The notes under the pieces are model-generated. The model was not told where the DNA came from. It searched no databases and saw only the letters and a program-made list of their open reading frames with translations. This document shows, one piece after another, positions 43,381-53,176 of a stretch of DNA of 64,000 nucleotides. The position numbers and the translations under genes are program-made. Each line of letters begins with the position of its first letter. The stretch's first letter is position 1. The stretch is from Nitrospira sp. GTDB taxonomy: Bacteria > Nitrospirota > Nitrospiria > Nitrospirales > Nitrospiraceae. The stretch is taken from positions 62,001-126,000 of the forward strand of contig JALHPO010000008.1 in NCBI GenBank assembly GCA_022842445.1. The letters run 5' to 3'.

Positions 43381-43872
43381 ATGGAATGCCCTATGCCATC
43401 GGACACAAACACACGAGCGCCTGTTCCGCCCTTCACTCTGGAGAGTGCCATCCGGAAAGTCCGCACGGCAGAAGACGCTTGGAATACACGCGACCCAGAA
43501 ACGGTATCGTTGGCCTACACGGTCGATAGCACATGGCGAAACCGCTCCGAATTTCTGACAGGCCGGGAGGCCATCGTTCGGTTCTTAACGCACAAGCGGG
43601 ACAAGGAGCTGGATTACCGTCTCATCAAGGAACTGTGGGCATTCCACGGAGCACGCATCGCCGTGCGGTTTGCCTATGAGTGGCACGATGAAGAAGGAAA
43701 TTGGTTCCGATCCTACGGGAATGAGAATTGGGAGTTCCACGACAGTGGTCTCATGCGCCGGCGTATCGCAAGTATCAATGACATGGCAATCTCTCAGACG
43801 GACCGCAAGTATTTCTGGCCCATCGGCCGCCGCCCCGACGACCACCCTGGTCTGTCGGAGCTTGGCCTCTAG
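43381..43872 (+). CDS. NTF2-like protein of the DUF1348 family
   Basis: A 163-residue protein with the full DUF1348 signature: [74 protein letters not shown] and [17 protein letters not shown]2-fold pocket proteins often act in small-molecule isomerisation or stress; biological role unassigned. A TAGACT box 5 nt before the ATG hints at an own start site. It ends at a strong terminator. Confidence 0.88.
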   Translation: MECPMPSDTNTRAPVPPFTLESAIRKVRTAEDAWNTRDPETVSLAYTVDSTWRNRSEFLTGREAIVRFLTHKRDKELDYRLIKELWAFHGARIAVRFAYEWHDEEGNWFRSYGNENWEFHDSGLMRRRIASINDMAISQTDRKYFWPIGRRPDDHPGLSELGL

Positions 43873-43908
43873 CTTTCGGTTGAATCTGAGCAGGCATCCA
43901 GCAAGATA

Positions 43909-43939
43909 AAGGGGCTCTTCCCATTGGGAAGAGCCCCTT
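43909..43939. terminator. bidirectional intrinsic terminator
   Basis: AAGGGGCTCTTCCC (43909-43922), loop ATT, GGGAAGAGCCCCTT (43926-43939): 14-bp perfect stem between convergent genes. On the minus strand it is followed by TTATCTTG. Confidence 0.75.
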
Positions 43940-43981
43940 CGTTACTACAGGCACAGGTGGCAAGGAGAATCCGCCTCTGTG

Positions 43982-44929
43982 CTACTTGACAATGACCTCG
44001 ACACGGCGATTCTTGGCACGCCCCTCCACCGTCTTGTTGCTCGCGACTGGATTGGTCTCTCCATGACCGGCAGACGACAGGTTGCTGCTGACCCCGCCGT
44101 CCCGCAGCGCCTGCTCCGCGCTATGGGCTCGGGCATCAGAAAGCTCCTTATTCGTCGGGTATTTTTTCTTCAAGGCGCTCTTAATCGCCACGTTGTCCGT
44201 GTACCCGGCCACATGCACCTGCTTTTCCGGGAAGTCCTTGAGCACAGTCCCGACACGCTTCAAGGCATCGGCGCCGCCCGCCTTTAATTGATCCTGTCCG
44301 GAATCAAACAACAGGCTCGACGCCAGATTGATGATGAGGGCATCGCCGGAATGGCTGACCGAAACTGTCCCTTTGGCGATTTCGGGACGCAACGCCTTCA
44401 AGAGATCCTTCTCGGCCTTGGCCAAATCACCCTTGCTCTGGTTCAATTGCGATTCGAGATCCGCAATGCGCTGGTTTGCAGCGGCCAACTCCGCAGCAAG
44501 CCTGTCCTTGTCCGCCTGCAACCGGCTGAGGTCGCTTTGCGCTGCTGCCAATTGACTCGCGAGCTTTGCAGAATCTCCCGCACCGGAACGAAGCGCGGCA
44601 ATTTCTCGATCGCGGTCGGCAAGCTGCCTCTCCAAATCGCTCACGCGGCTGCTCAAGGCTCCATTCTGTCTCCGAGCCGCTTCCAACTCATCGGCCAACC
44701 GTTGGCGTTCTCGCTCAAGCGCGGCCAGCCGGGCAGCCGCCTCTTGTGAGGCATCGGGCACCACAGCCTTCGCTACAGATGGACACCCGCTGCCCTGGTA
44801 ATAGCCATACCACTTTTGGTCAATACAGACGGTGGGCTGCTTGATGTGGGTATCCGGATGATTCAGGGAAGCACAGCCTGTTAGGGCGACGATCCCCGTC
44901 AGCATCACGGTGGCTATGAATGTTCGCAT
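43982..44929 (-). CDS. OmpA-family lipoprotein with coiled coil
   Basis: A 315-residue lipoprotein: lipobox IVALTGC (Cys18), a Pro/Cys-containing linker, a long Ala/Glu/Arg-rich coiled coil (about residues 65-175, QRLADELEAARRQNGALSSRVSDLERQLADRDREIAAL) and the OmpA C-terminal peptidoglycan-binding domain (SLLFDSGQDQLKAGGADALKRVGTVLKDFPEKQVHVAGYTDNVAIKSAL ... LSDARAHSAEQALRDGG ... GHGETNPVASN, RAKNRRVEVIVK). It should sit in the outer membrane and grip the cell wall. Start ATG 44929; upstream ATGs at 44950 and 44971 are less likely. Confidence 0.9.
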   Translation of the reverse strand: MRTFIATVMLTGIVALTGCASLNHPDTHIKQPTVCIDQKWYGYYQGSGCPSVAKAVVPDASQEAAARLAALERERQRLADELEAARRQNGALSSRVSDLERQLADRDREIAALRSGAGDSAKLASQLAAAQSDLSRLQADKDRLAAELAAANQRIADLESQLNQSKGDLAKAEKDLLKALRPEIAKGTVSVSHSGDALIINLASSLLFDSGQDQLKAGGADALKRVGTVLKDFPEKQVHVAGYTDNVAIKSALKKKYPTNKELSDARAHSAEQALRDGGVSSNLSSAGHGETNPVASNKTVEGRAKNRRVEVIVK

Positions 44930-44998
44930 GATAATTTCTTGCTCCTCCATTACGCGGGACTCGCCCCGCACGCTGTCATTGTGATTAAACGCAGGGCC

Positions 44999-45421
44999 CT
45001 ATTGACGGCTCTTTAACAAATCGCGGATCTCCCTCAACAGTTTCTCCTCGTTGGTCGGCTCCGGTGGAGCAGGCGGTGGAGGGGGAGGTGCTTCATTCTT
45101 AAACCGGTTGACCTGCTTCACTAACATGAAGATGACGAAAGCGATGATCACGAAGTCGAAGACGCTCTGGAGAAATACTCCGTAGTTGAGCGTCGGAGCT
45201 CCGGCGGCCTTCGCCGCGGCTAAGGAAGGCGGGGACGTACGGGACAAATCGACAAAGAGGCTGGAAAAATCTACTTTGCCCATCAGCAACCCAAGGGGAG
45301 GCATAAGCACGTCGCTGACGAGTGACGATACAATCTTCCCGAAGGCGCCACCGATAATCACACCGATCGCCATATCCAGGACATTACCCCTGATGGCAAA
45401 CTCCTTGAACTCTTTCAGCAT
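44999..45421 (-). CDS. mscL: large-conductance mechanosensitive channel MscL
   Basis: A 140-residue Msc[48 protein letters not shown] (TM1) and [26 protein letters not shown] (TM2), then a Pro-rich linker ([26 protein letters not shown]) with the conserved C-terminal helix. Opens at high membrane tension to release solutes. Start ATG 45421 has GGAGGAGGA upstream. Confidence 0.96.
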   Translation of the reverse strand: MLKEFKEFAIRGNVLDMAIGVIIGGAFGKIVSSLVSDVLMPPLGLLMGKVDFSSLFVDLSRTSPPSLAAAKAAGAPTLNYGVFLQSVFDFVIIAFVIFMLVKQVNRFKNEAPPPPPPAPPEPTNEEKLLREIRDLLKSRQ

Positions 45422-45470
45422 AGTCCTCCTCCTTGATGAGCCCGGTTCATTGCACGATTCACCCTTCTGC

Positions 45471-46577
45471 TTACCGCTTCCGTGTGGTATCGAAGGCATA
45501 GCCCAGCGTAAAGAGATACAAGTTATCGGTATCTGTCGTGCCCGCAGGCGGTTGATTATTGTAGCGTGTCGTCACTTGGAACCCGCTCGCCAGCCCTCCC
45601 AATATTTTGACGCGAACGCCGTTATCCATTGTGAAATAGTAATTCGACGCGTTTTGGAGGGAGGGGAACATTTCATTGTAGTGATAGAGCACGATGCGAT
45701 CGTCGAAGATCGGCCAGTTCCACTTCATCGACACACGCGCGCGGAAACTCGAGGCATCCGACGCGACGCGGAAATCTTCATTGAAATAGGCCAAACCGGC
45801 TTCTGTGTAGAACGTCATGTCTTTCAGCATGCCGCCGAAGTCTCCCCGGTCGATCCATTGGTAGCCTGGTCCGCTGGAGATTGCGGTCCGCAACTTCAGA
45901 TCCTGAAAGTGGTCGTTTTCAAAGTAGGCCGACGCAAACCAGAAAATCCGTTTGGTGATGAAGAAGTCGAGCTTGATCGTGCCTCTGGCATTTCGAGTGT
46001 TGAGTGTCCCGGCATTGTCGCCGTAGACGTAGCGGCCGAGCAACGACAGCCGAAGTTGTTCGCTCCGTGCGACAAAGTCGCCGAGCACGCTGACGTTACG
46101 GAGCTTGCTGTTGCCCGTGGCTTGCGAGTAGCCGGCCGTGAGACTGCCTGTGTAGATGACCGGCGGCTGAGCCAGAGGATTGACCGACGTGACGGATGTC
46201 AGCGGCACGGTCATCGATCCCTTAAGCGGTTCGACTTGGATGTTCAGATTCCCATCCGGTCCTGCCGTGGCGGTGCCGTTGAGAATCGTCCCTTCTTTGA
46301 GATGGAACGGAATGGGATGATTGACCGACAACTTCGTGACCTCATCCCACTTGATCTTGATCATGTTGTCGGAACTGGATGCTGTCTTGAGGGACAGAAT
46401 CCCGCCGGACATTTCAATGACTTCGCCATAGAGAACGCTACCGTCTTTGAGCGTGACGATATCGGACACCTCCGTTGCAGTAGGAACGGATTCTGACTGA
46501 GCTAACGCGCGGTCGGCAAATCCTTCTATCAGCAAGGCACAGAACGAGAAGATACACCACCACAACTCTTTTTTCAC
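45471..46577 (-). CDS. DUF481 outer-membrane protein
   Basis: A 368-residue exported protein. The start is GTG 46577, with GGAGG 6 nt upstream, giving [19 protein letters not shown] as the signal peptide. A linker with [25 protein letters not shown] (SH3/Tudor-like beta strands) is followed by the DUF481 beta barrel ([45 protein letters not shown] ... [14 protein letters not shown]). DUF481 proteins are outer-membrane barrels of unknown role, some induced by salt. Confidence 0.85.
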   Translation of the reverse strand: MKKELWWCIFSFCALLIEGFADRALAQSESVPTATEVSDIVTLKDGSVLYGEVIEMSGGILSLKTASSSDNMIKIKWDEVTKLSVNHPIPFHLKEGTILNGTATAGPDGNLNIQVEPLKGSMTVPLTSVTSVNPLAQPPVIYTGSLTAGYSQATGNSKLRNVSVLGDFVARSEQLRLSLLGRYVYGDNAGTLNTRNARGTIKLDFFITKRIFWFASAYFENDHFQDLKLRTAISSGPGYQWIDRGDFGGMLKDMTFYTEAGLAYFNEDFRVASDASSFRARVSMKWNWPIFDDRIVLYHYNEMFPSLQNASNYYFTMDNGVRVKILGGLASGFQVTTRYNNQPPAGTTDTDNLYLFTLGYAFDTTRKR

Positions 46578-47012
46578 CGAAGCCTCCAAGTTACGATTGA
46601 GCACGGTTGGATAATGGATTGGACTCAACAATTGCGGGGCACGACCACGCTACACTGTTGAGCCTTCGACATCCGATGTTAGAAGTAATTCCTCTACATG
46701 ACCGGTCTTTTGTTTAGCAATCATGAATGTCATGCGGGTTGAGCGCATCGATGAAGCACAAGCAAAGTCAGTGCCCATGATGACCGGCACTGATCGCGTG
46801 GATAACTGACGTTTTGAATGTTTTTCAATTTTCCCGACGGATAAGACATCGCTTCGATGGGGCGATTTGGTCCGATGCTTCCCTTCCCGCCTCATCGGTA
46901 ACCTGATCGAATCAATCCACAGATACCCGAGAAACGAGAGAAGGGTCGACCGCCGGACGCGCCGATACTGCTTTAGGCTTCGAACCAGCGGAGTCCCCTC
47001 ACATCGATGCGT
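46578..47012. other. 435-bp intergenic region without a gene
   Basis: No frame here has a convincing start, ribosome site or family match. It is AT-richer at 46680-46830, where promoters for the DUF481 gene could be, but I cannot place a clear pair of hexamers. Confidence 0.5.
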
Positions 47013-47792
47013 TCACCTCGGCATAGACGGGGATGGAGGGGGAAACTCGATCTGCGCGTCGCGCAACCGTTCGAGAATTGCCTTGTTCAGTTCACCCTGT
47101 GTGGCGTTGAAAAGGGCAACCGGCGTCCAGGGTTCAATGGCGATAGTCACGGTCGAATGTCCAAGACTACTGATGCCGACGGAAGGAGCCGGATCTTTGA
47201 GCACATGCGGATGCACGGCAACCACGTCCCGTACGATTGCGAGCGCGCGATCGAGATCGGTCTTGTATGCGACATCAACGGTAAGATGGATTTGTCTGAT
47301 GGTGCCGAAGTTATGCAGAATTTCCCCGACAATCTTCCGATTGGGGATGATGACCCGCGACTGATCCGAGTGCATCAAGGTCGTGGAAAAAATGTCGACC
47401 ATCACGACATCGCCATGGACGCCCAACAAAGAAATATGTTCTCCGACTTTGTACGGCTTCGTGAAGATGATCGAGAGCCCGGCCATCACATTGCTCAAAA
47501 CCCCCTGGAGCGCGAGACCGATGCCGACGCCGGCCACGCTGATACCTGCGACCAACGGTGCGATGGGTACGCCGAGTGCCTGAAGGGCAATCATGGCGGT
47601 GAAGAGCAGCACCAGGATTTTGACGACACGAACCATGAGCATCCGTACCGGCGGATCGAGTGCGTACCGTTCGAGCGACCGTTGCGTAAATGTTCCGGCC
47701 CAGCGGGACGCCATGACACCTGCGATGAAGATACCGATTCCCACCAGCGCTTGCAGGCCGTATTGAACGGCATATTGGGTCAATGTATCCAT
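47013..47792 (-). CDS. mscS: small-conductance mechanosensitive channel MscS
   Basis: A 259-residue MscS with three N-terminal helices, the pore helix VPIAPLVAGISVAGVGIGLALQGVLSNVMAGLSIIFTKPYKVGEHISLLGVHGDVV, and the beta-alpha C-terminal vestibule (TTLMHSDQSRVIIPNRKIV ... VAYKTDLDRALAIVRDVV). Releases osmolytes upon moderate tension. 22 bp downstream of the AsmA gene, probably same transcript. Confidence 0.94.
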   Translation of the reverse strand: MDTLTQYAVQYGLQALVGIGIFIAGVMASRWAGTFTQRSLERYALDPPVRMLMVRVVKILVLLFTAMIALQALGVPIAPLVAGISVAGVGIGLALQGVLSNVMAGLSIIFTKPYKVGEHISLLGVHGDVVMVDIFSTTLMHSDQSRVIIPNRKIVGEILHNFGTIRQIHLTVDVAYKTDLDRALAIVRDVVAVHPHVLKDPAPSVGISSLGHSTVTIAIEPWTPVALFNATQGELNKAILERLRDAQIEFPPPSPSMPR

Positions 47793-47814
47793 AGCTGCCC
47801 TCTGTGCGGCCTTT

Positions 47815-49464
47815 CTACCGCCCCATCAATCCCTTGAGGAGATCGCGCCCTTGCTGTTTCATGTCCTGCGGTTTGGTTGTGCCCTTGAGTAATCCACCGA
47901 TGGCTTCTTCCGCTTTCTTTTTGACCTGGTCTTGCACAGCTCCCGTCAGGCCTTTCATGTCCAGTCCATAGGACGGGGCTTGGATAGTCCCTCCGATGGT
48001 CAGCGGGAGGCTTAACCGGCCTTCCTTGAGCGCCAGCCTGGCAGCCGGCGACGCACCGGCGATCTTTTGACTGAGCCCCTGCGACAAATTCAGCGTCACA
48101 CCCAGATTCAGCGTCTGATCGAATCCGATAGTCCCCCCGCCGGTGGCCTGAAAATCATGGCTGTCCATCAAGAGGCGCTGCACGTTGACAATCCCCTGTT
48201 TGATCACAAGATCTGTCTCGATCGTCGAAAATGCCGTGGCCTTGGGATTGTCCAGAGTGATCCCGGCGACTTTTAGAATAGACATTGCTTCCTGCAAAAG
48301 GTTGACCCCTTCGATCTTCCCATCCTTCACCGCCATGTGACCGGTTCCTTCCAGAGCCTTGGTCAAGTCCGGCATGGAGAACCCGCGGCCTTTCAGCGTC
48401 AGATCCGCACCGGCTGTTCCACTGATAGAGACCGGCGTTTCTGCAACAGCATCCAGCGCGGGACCGAGTTGCACCCCTTGAACCGCGACGCCGCCGTTGA
48501 AAGGGGGCGCATCGGACCCGGCGATCAATTTTCCCTGCCCTTTTACCTCACCGTCGAACAGTTGGAGCGACAGGGAATTCAGTCTGGCCTCTTGTCCCTT
48601 GACTTCCACGGCAAGCTGGAAATTCTTGATGTCCACCGGCTTTTTCAATGGAAGGGCAATCGGAAGATTCGCGGTGTTGATCACCGGCGAGCTGATGTTG
48701 ACCGTCGCGTCATGACCGGCAGTTTTTCCTGTGATGGTGAAGTCTGTCTTCCCCACGCCAAGCTGGAAATTGATCGCATCGATGTCCATAGTCTCTTTGA
48801 GCGGCCCAAAGGTGCCGTCCAGCTTCACCGGCAGGTTGAAGGGCTGAACGAGCGATCCAAAATGTAAGCTCGGAGTTTGACCGAGCCGAACGTCCCGCAG
48901 CAGTAGCTCCATATCCTGCAGCACATATTCGGTCGGTTTGGAGGCCGACAGATCACGGAAGGTCAGTTTCCCGCCATCGATGGACACCCGGTCCACAGCC
49001 AACAGTGCCAGAATTTTAAGCGGACCCTCCGTCGAAGGAATCGGGGCCCGCGAGGGCGTTTCAGGCACCGGCACACCTTTACGCCCGATCGTCGAAACGT
49101 TCAGAACCCCGGCTTTGTTTTTAATGACTGTAATGACGGGATCGCGCAGGGTGATCTCTTCCACCTCGACCTTACTACTGAGCAGCGGCATCAGCTTCAC
49201 ACCCACATCCAAGGAGGACAGCGACGCGAAGGGACCGGACCCGAAGGCCGGATCATCCAACACGGCGAACCCAGCCACCCGCGCGCCGATCCTGGGCCAG
49301 ACGGTTAAGCGAATATCTTGCAGCTGGATCTTGCGATTGAGGGCTTCTTCGATGAGCGGCTTGTATTGGTCTTGGTACTTATTGAGGTCGATCAGGAAGG
49401 GGAGCGAGAGCACGAGGCCCACGATCAAGACGACCACGACGAGCAAGCCCATCAAAATTTTCAT
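47815..49464 (-). CDS. AsmA-family protein
   Basis: A 549-residue AsmA/TamB-type protein. One N-terminal membrane helix (ILMGLLVVVVLIVGLVLSLPFLI) is followed by an AsmA domain (LNRKIQLQDIRLTVWPRIGARVAGFAVLDDPAFGSGPFASLSSLDVGVKLMPLL) and a long beta-rich periplasmic region of repeated strands, with an AsmA_2 part (GFSMPDLTKALEGTGHMAVKDGKIEGVNL). AsmA-like proteins are thought to move or organise phospholipids between the membranes. Start ATG 49464 has GGAGG upstream; GTG 49473 is in frame. Confidence 0.88.
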   Translation of the reverse strand: MKILMGLLVVVVLIVGLVLSLPFLIDLNKYQDQYKPLIEEALNRKIQLQDIRLTVWPRIGARVAGFAVLDDPAFGSGPFASLSSLDVGVKLMPLLSSKVEVEEITLRDPVITVIKNKAGVLNVSTIGRKGVPVPETPSRAPIPSTEGPLKILALLAVDRVSIDGGKLTFRDLSASKPTEYVLQDMELLLRDVRLGQTPSLHFGSLVQPFNLPVKLDGTFGPLKETMDIDAINFQLGVGKTDFTITGKTAGHDATVNISSPVINTANLPIALPLKKPVDIKNFQLAVEVKGQEARLNSLSLQLFDGEVKGQGKLIAGSDAPPFNGGVAVQGVQLGPALDAVAETPVSISGTAGADLTLKGRGFSMPDLTKALEGTGHMAVKDGKIEGVNLLQEAMSILKVAGITLDNPKATAFSTIETDLVIKQGIVNVQRLLMDSHDFQATGGGTIGFDQTLNLGVTLNLSQGLSQKIAGASPAARLALKEGRLSLPLTIGGTIQAPSYGLDMKGLTGAVQDQVKKKAEEAIGGLLKGTTKPQDMKQQGRDLLKGLMGR

Positions 49465-49667
49465 CGCGATCACCTCCAGTTAAGGAGGAAGTATATGAAC
49501 GCGTTCCTTGTGAGTCAATGAGCAGCGCGGCAGCCGGCGATAGCCGCCACTCCAGAAAGCCACGCGTGAGTTCAACTCTTGATCGACAACGTGACGATTA
49601 GCGGCGGAGCCGGTAGGCTGCACAGCATGCGGCGATGAGAAGCTACCACCTATCAAGCGTCGCCTGA

Positions 49668-49716
49668 GTCGTCATTTGGCATGCCATTTGACGACAGAGT
49701 CGTCACTTGCTACCAT
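49668..49716 (+). promoter_or_regulatory. promoter and palindromic operator of the AAA/DUF4143 gene
   Basis: TTGACG (49688-49693), 17 bp, TACCAT (49711-49716), then 5 nt and ATG 49722. The imperfect palindrome GTCGTCA (49668-49674) ... TGACGAC (49689-49695), centred on TGGCATGCCA, overlaps the -35 box, and a third copy GTCGTCA (49699-49705) lies in the spacer. Confidence 0.5.
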
Positions 49717-49721
49717 GCCCT

Positions 49722-50867
49722 ATGAGTTCGACACCGACGATTGCTCGCCTGCTGAATCTAGCAGGCCTCTTGGAGAAGAAATCCCACTTCCTCCTGGGAC
49801 CCCGCCAAACCGGGAAGAGCTTCCTCATCGCACAGAGCTTCCAAGATGCCCGCGTCTACGACCTCCTGGATACATCCGTCTATCTGGCACTCAGCCAGCG
49901 GCCACAGCGATTGGCCGAAGAACTCACTGCCAAGGATAAGCTGGTGATCATCGACGAGATTCAACGGCTCCCGGGACTATTAAACGAAGTACACCGTCTC
50001 ATTGAGCAGCGAGGGATTCGATTCCTGCTCACTGGTTCAAGTGCCCGCAAGCTTCGACAGGGCGGAGTCAATCTCTTGGGGGGGCGGGCGAGAACCAAAT
50101 ACCTGCACCCCCTCGTTCAGAGAGAATTGGGGGAACACTTCGATCTCAATAAGTTCATTGCTCGCGGAGGGCTTCCTTACGTCTATTTCTCGGATGATCC
50201 CCGCGCCGATCTTGACGCCTACACCGGTTCCTATCTCCAGCAGGAAATCGTGGCGGAGGGAGCCACAAGGAATGTGTCGGCCTTCAGCCGATTTCTGAAG
50301 GTGGCGGCCTACTGCAATGCCACTATCGTCAATTTCACCAACGTGGCCGCCGACGCCCAAGTCCCACGCACCACCGTTTACGAATACTTTGAGATCTTAC
50401 AAGACACGCTCATTGTCCATGAACTGCCGGCCTGGCGCGAAACCAGACAGCGTAAACCACTCGCCTCCTCGAAATATTACTTTTTCGATATCGGCGTCGT
50501 GGCCGCTCTGCAGGAACGGCAATACCGCCGAGGCACGCCGGAGTACGGGCATGCGGTGGAAACCTATCTCTTTCACGAACTGAAGAGCTATGTGGATTAT
50601 CTGTCTGGAGAGCCTCTCGCCTTCTGGAAATCAAAGTCCGGCTTCGAAGTAGATTTTATTTTGGGCGACCACACGGCAATTGAACTCAAGGCGAGTGACC
50701 ACGTCGGCCCTCATGACCTGAAATCGTTGAAGGCACTGGCGGAAGAGCGGAAACTCAAACGCTATCTCTGCGTGTGCCTGGAAGCCCGGCGACGACAGGT
50801 CGGCGAAGTCACGATCCTCCCCATCCACGAGTTTGTGACCAAGCTCTGGGACGCGTCGTACTCGTAG
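49722..50867 (+). CDS. AAA_14 / DUF4143 ATPase
   Basis: A 381-residue ATPase. Walker A GPRQTGKS (26-33), Walker B KLVIIDEIQRLP, the sensor TGSSARKL, and the C-terminal DUF4143 domain with PD-ExK-like pattern (FEVDFILGDHTAIELKAS), which includes a VDFIL...ELKA nuclease signature. A winged-helix-like part in the middle (VAADAQVPRTTVYEYFEILQDTLIV) may bind DNA. These stand-alone ATPases are widespread, mobile and of unknown function. ATG 49722 fits the 5-nt distance from the -10 box. Confidence 0.88.
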   Translation: MSSTPTIARLLNLAGLLEKKSHFLLGPRQTGKSFLIAQSFQDARVYDLLDTSVYLALSQRPQRLAEELTAKDKLVIIDEIQRLPGLLNEVHRLIEQRGIRFLLTGSSARKLRQGGVNLLGGRARTKYLHPLVQRELGEHFDLNKFIARGGLPYVYFSDDPRADLDAYTGSYLQQEIVAEGATRNVSAFSRFLKVAAYCNATIVNFTNVAADAQVPRTTVYEYFEILQDTLIVHELPAWRETRQRKPLASSKYYFFDIGVVAALQERQYRRGTPEYGHAVETYLFHELKSYVDYLSGEPLAFWKSKSGFEVDFILGDHTAIELKASDHVGPHDLKSLKALAEERKLKRYLCVCLEARRRQVGEVTILPIHEFVTKLWDASYS

Positions 50868-51001
50868 TTCCGCATCTCCTTAGACAGCCCGCCGACGCGA
50901 TTGAGCGTCATCCGGACGAGTTCGCTGCAAGCTTGGCGGCTATGCATCAGACTCTCACCTGCTGATTCGTGAGAAATCAAAGAAGCCACGTTCTCTCCGC
51001 C

Positions 51002-52471
51002 TTATCGGCAGAAGAAGTGGCAGTACTCAATGGGGCTGGGAGGCGCAGTCAAGGCGATGCCGAGGGTGTCGGGATCGTAGCCGACCACTTCTAGATCCTT
51101 CGCAGCACGGGTGAGTTCTTCTTCCGTGAGATAGGCGACAGTATCGGGCACTCCCTGCCGCTTCAGTGAAAGAAGCATCCCCTTCAATGCATCGCGCTCT
51201 TCCGGCGGCATATCTTGCCCCAGCGGATACGCGAGCGCATGGCTGTAAGGGCTTTCGTAGGTTTCGTTCAAAGCTTTGATCGTCTTCAGCACGAGCCGGT
51301 CCTGTTCCCATGGCCGGAGGTTCGGACCGGCAGACGGATGGGTGGCCAGCAGATCCATGAGCGTGATGACGTTGGTATTCAGCGACCGGCCGACGAATTC
51401 GCGCTGCGGCTCAAGGGCGGTCTGTTCCATTCCCAGATGCTTCGCCACATGTTCGATCAAGGCAAAGTTGATCATGAAACTGTATTGGCCGCCGAATTGG
51501 CCGTAACAAGGCTTGTCGGGGTCGTTCAAGACTTTCATATCCCCGGTGCCGGCGTCGAAGGCGCTGAATCCGACCGCCTCCGGCGCCAACAACCGCTTGG
51601 CTTCTTTCAGCGTCGCAAACGCGCCCACATGAACGGGCGCCAACACCTGCTCGTCCATCACCTTGAGAAACTCCGTGATGGTCTTCCGGAACGGCACATC
51701 CTTCCATTCCACCTTTCGATACTCTTTTTCCCAGACCAGGTCGTCGAGGAAGGGAGGGAAGGTCTTCAGCCGATCGAGGTCCTTGGCCTCAAACGCCCTC
51801 ACAAAGCCGGACCAGTCCTGAATCGTGGCGTGCAGGGATTCACTGAGATTGGGACGGATATATTCTTCTTCGATCTCGCCGGCATTCTTCGCCATCAGCT
51901 TCGTCGGCAGCTCGTTCCATAGTTCGTTGCAGATGATGCGATCGACGGTCCCATCCGCCACACCGGCCATGTTCTCCATCGAGCCGCAATGGATCTCTAC
52001 ACGATCCCGATGCACCGCGAGATCAGGATGGGCCAGGGCTCCGTCCAACACCGGCTGTTCCCAATCGACCAACAGATAGCGAACACGAGGATAGACTGTG
52101 CTGTTCTGGTCGAGCGCCTTGAGATGGCTGAGAAAGCAGGCGGCAAGATTGCCGTTGCCGGGACCGAGTTCCAGTATCGTGAGGCGAGGCTCGCTGGACG
52201 AGCGTGACTGGCGCGACAAATCCGCTGGGTCCGACGAAGGCGTCTCGCCTTTCCCGCGTTTCACGCCCTTCTCGCGCTTGATGACTTGCGCGTAGTAGTC
52301 AGCCGCCAAGGCGTGCGCGAGACGATAATCGGCTGAGGCAAAGGTCTGATAGTAGGAACGCAGCTTGTCGCCGCGCAGCCCGTAGAAAAGCCGATTGAGA
52401 TGGGCCTGCCATTGATCGAGCGGTCTGTAGTCTCCAATCAGCTGGGGAAGGTCGTCAGTACGTTGCAACAT
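51002..52471 (-). CDS. MidA/NDUFAF7-type SAM-dependent methyltransferase
   Basis: A 489-residue protein of the DUF185 (Methyltransf_28) family with the SAM-binding motif LTILELGPGNGNLAACFL, then a downstream VDWEQPVL and the DGTVDRIICNELWNELPTKL motif. Mitochondrial NDUFAF7 symmetrically methylates an arginine of complex I NDUFS2; whether this one modifies a respiratory protein is unknown. AGGGAT upstream of the ATG. Confidence 0.8.
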   Translation of the reverse strand: MLQRTDDLPQLIGDYRPLDQWQAHLNRLFYGLRGDKLRSYYQTFASADYRLAHALAADYYAQVIKREKGVKRGKGETPSSDPADLSRQSRSSSEPRLTILELGPGNGNLAACFLSHLKALDQNSTVYPRVRYLLVDWEQPVLDGALAHPDLAVHRDRVEIHCGSMENMAGVADGTVDRIICNELWNELPTKLMAKNAGEIEEEYIRPNLSESLHATIQDWSGFVRAFEAKDLDRLKTFPPFLDDLVWEKEYRKVEWKDVPFRKTITEFLKVMDEQVLAPVHVGAFATLKEAKRLLAPEAVGFSAFDAGTGDMKVLNDPDKPCYGQFGGQYSFMINFALIEHVAKHLGMEQTALEPQREFVGRSLNTNVITLMDLLATHPSAGPNLRPWEQDRLVLKTIKALNETYESPYSHALAYPLGQDMPPEERDALKGMLLSLKRQGVPDTVAYLTEEELTRAAKDLEVVGYDPDTLGIALTAPPSPIEYCHFFCR

Positions 52472-52576
52472 GTTTCAAGATCATCCCTGTGTGGGTTAGA
52501 TGAATTGGCCGTACGGCGGGGGAAATCCTAACAGATGGCTGGAAAATGCCGCAATGGCAGATTGCTCGGCTCTTTC

Positions 52577-52606
52577 TTGACAGGGTCTGTGAATCCGGTG
52601 TAGCAG
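52577..52606 (+). promoter_or_regulatory. sigma-70-like promoter, leaderless geometry
   Basis: TTGACA (52577-52582), 18 bp, TAGCAG (52601-52606), 6 nt before ATG 52613, without a Shine-Dalgarno sequence. The -10 box matches the consensus only weakly. Confidence 0.4.
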
Positions 52607-52612
52607 ACAGCC

Positions 52613-53176
52613 ATGGTGACAGCTTTTCGGCTTGTCGGTGCCATAGCGGTGGTGGTGGTTTTGTCGATCCGGCCGGTCGGCTGGGCCGAAGAGCTGCCCC
52701 TGACGGAGAATGTCCCGATCTCCGAATTTCAGAACCGAACCCAAGACGCCGGCCCGTACGATTTCGATGCCCCGCCGAAGGGGATGTTTCGTTCGATCAC
52801 CACAGCGGAAGACTTCGAGGAGCAGCTGGGCTTTCAGCGAACACACGAGATCGTCCCGGTCAGGCCGACCGAGCGGTTTGCCACGAACACCCCGGCCATC
52901 TTCATCGTGTTCTCGCTCCATCAGCACTATCAGAGCTTCAAGGTGTTCGGTCGCTGCCTGCCTGAGTCGGTATCCGGCGTCGCACCGAACACACTCATCA
53001 GTGAAGACGTCATGCATGTGGCGCTGGAAGATGACAGTGGGTATCTCAAGCTGTCGCCCCCTCACGGAGGGTGGCTCCCCGGCCGGTACAAAGTAGAAAT
53101 TCACGCCGGTGAGGAAGTCAACGAGATGAGCCTAATGGGCACGATGCGGTTCACGGTCGCGGCGTCTGGGAAGTAG
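52613..53176 (+). CDS. secreted protein of unknown function
   Basis: A 187-residue exported protein. Signal peptide: VTAFRLVGAIAVVVVLSIRPVGWA, then a linker and a beta-rich domain (DFEEQLGFQRTHEIVPVRPTERFATNTPAIFIVFSLHQHYQSFKVFGRCLPESV ... GYLKLSPPHGGWLPGRYKVEIHAGEEV), which resembles an Ig-like or carboxypeptidase-regulatory fold. I do not recognise a family. It precedes the sigma-54 activator on the same strand. Confidence 0.7.
   Translation: MVTAFRLVGAIAVVVVLSIRPVGWAEELPLTENVPISEFQNRTQDAGPYDFDAPPKGMFRSITTAEDFEEQLGFQRTHEIVPVRPTERFATNTPAIFIVFSLHQHYQSFKVFGRCLPESVSGVAPNTLISEDVMHVALEDDSGYLKLSPPHGGWLPGRYKVEIHAGEEVNEMSLMGTMRFTVAASGK

Noticed and set aside
45186..46496. 436-codon plus-strand frame over mscL and DUF481
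   Set aside because: It overlaps two well-supported genes on the other strand and shows no protein-like composition.
46650..46895. 81-codon minus-strand frame in the DUF481-mscS gap
   Set aside because: No ribosome site, no hydrophobic or domain pattern, and atypical codon use.
46970..46995. tRNA-like CTTCGAACC in the gap before mscS
   Set aside because: No cloverleaf can be drawn with the surrounding sequence.
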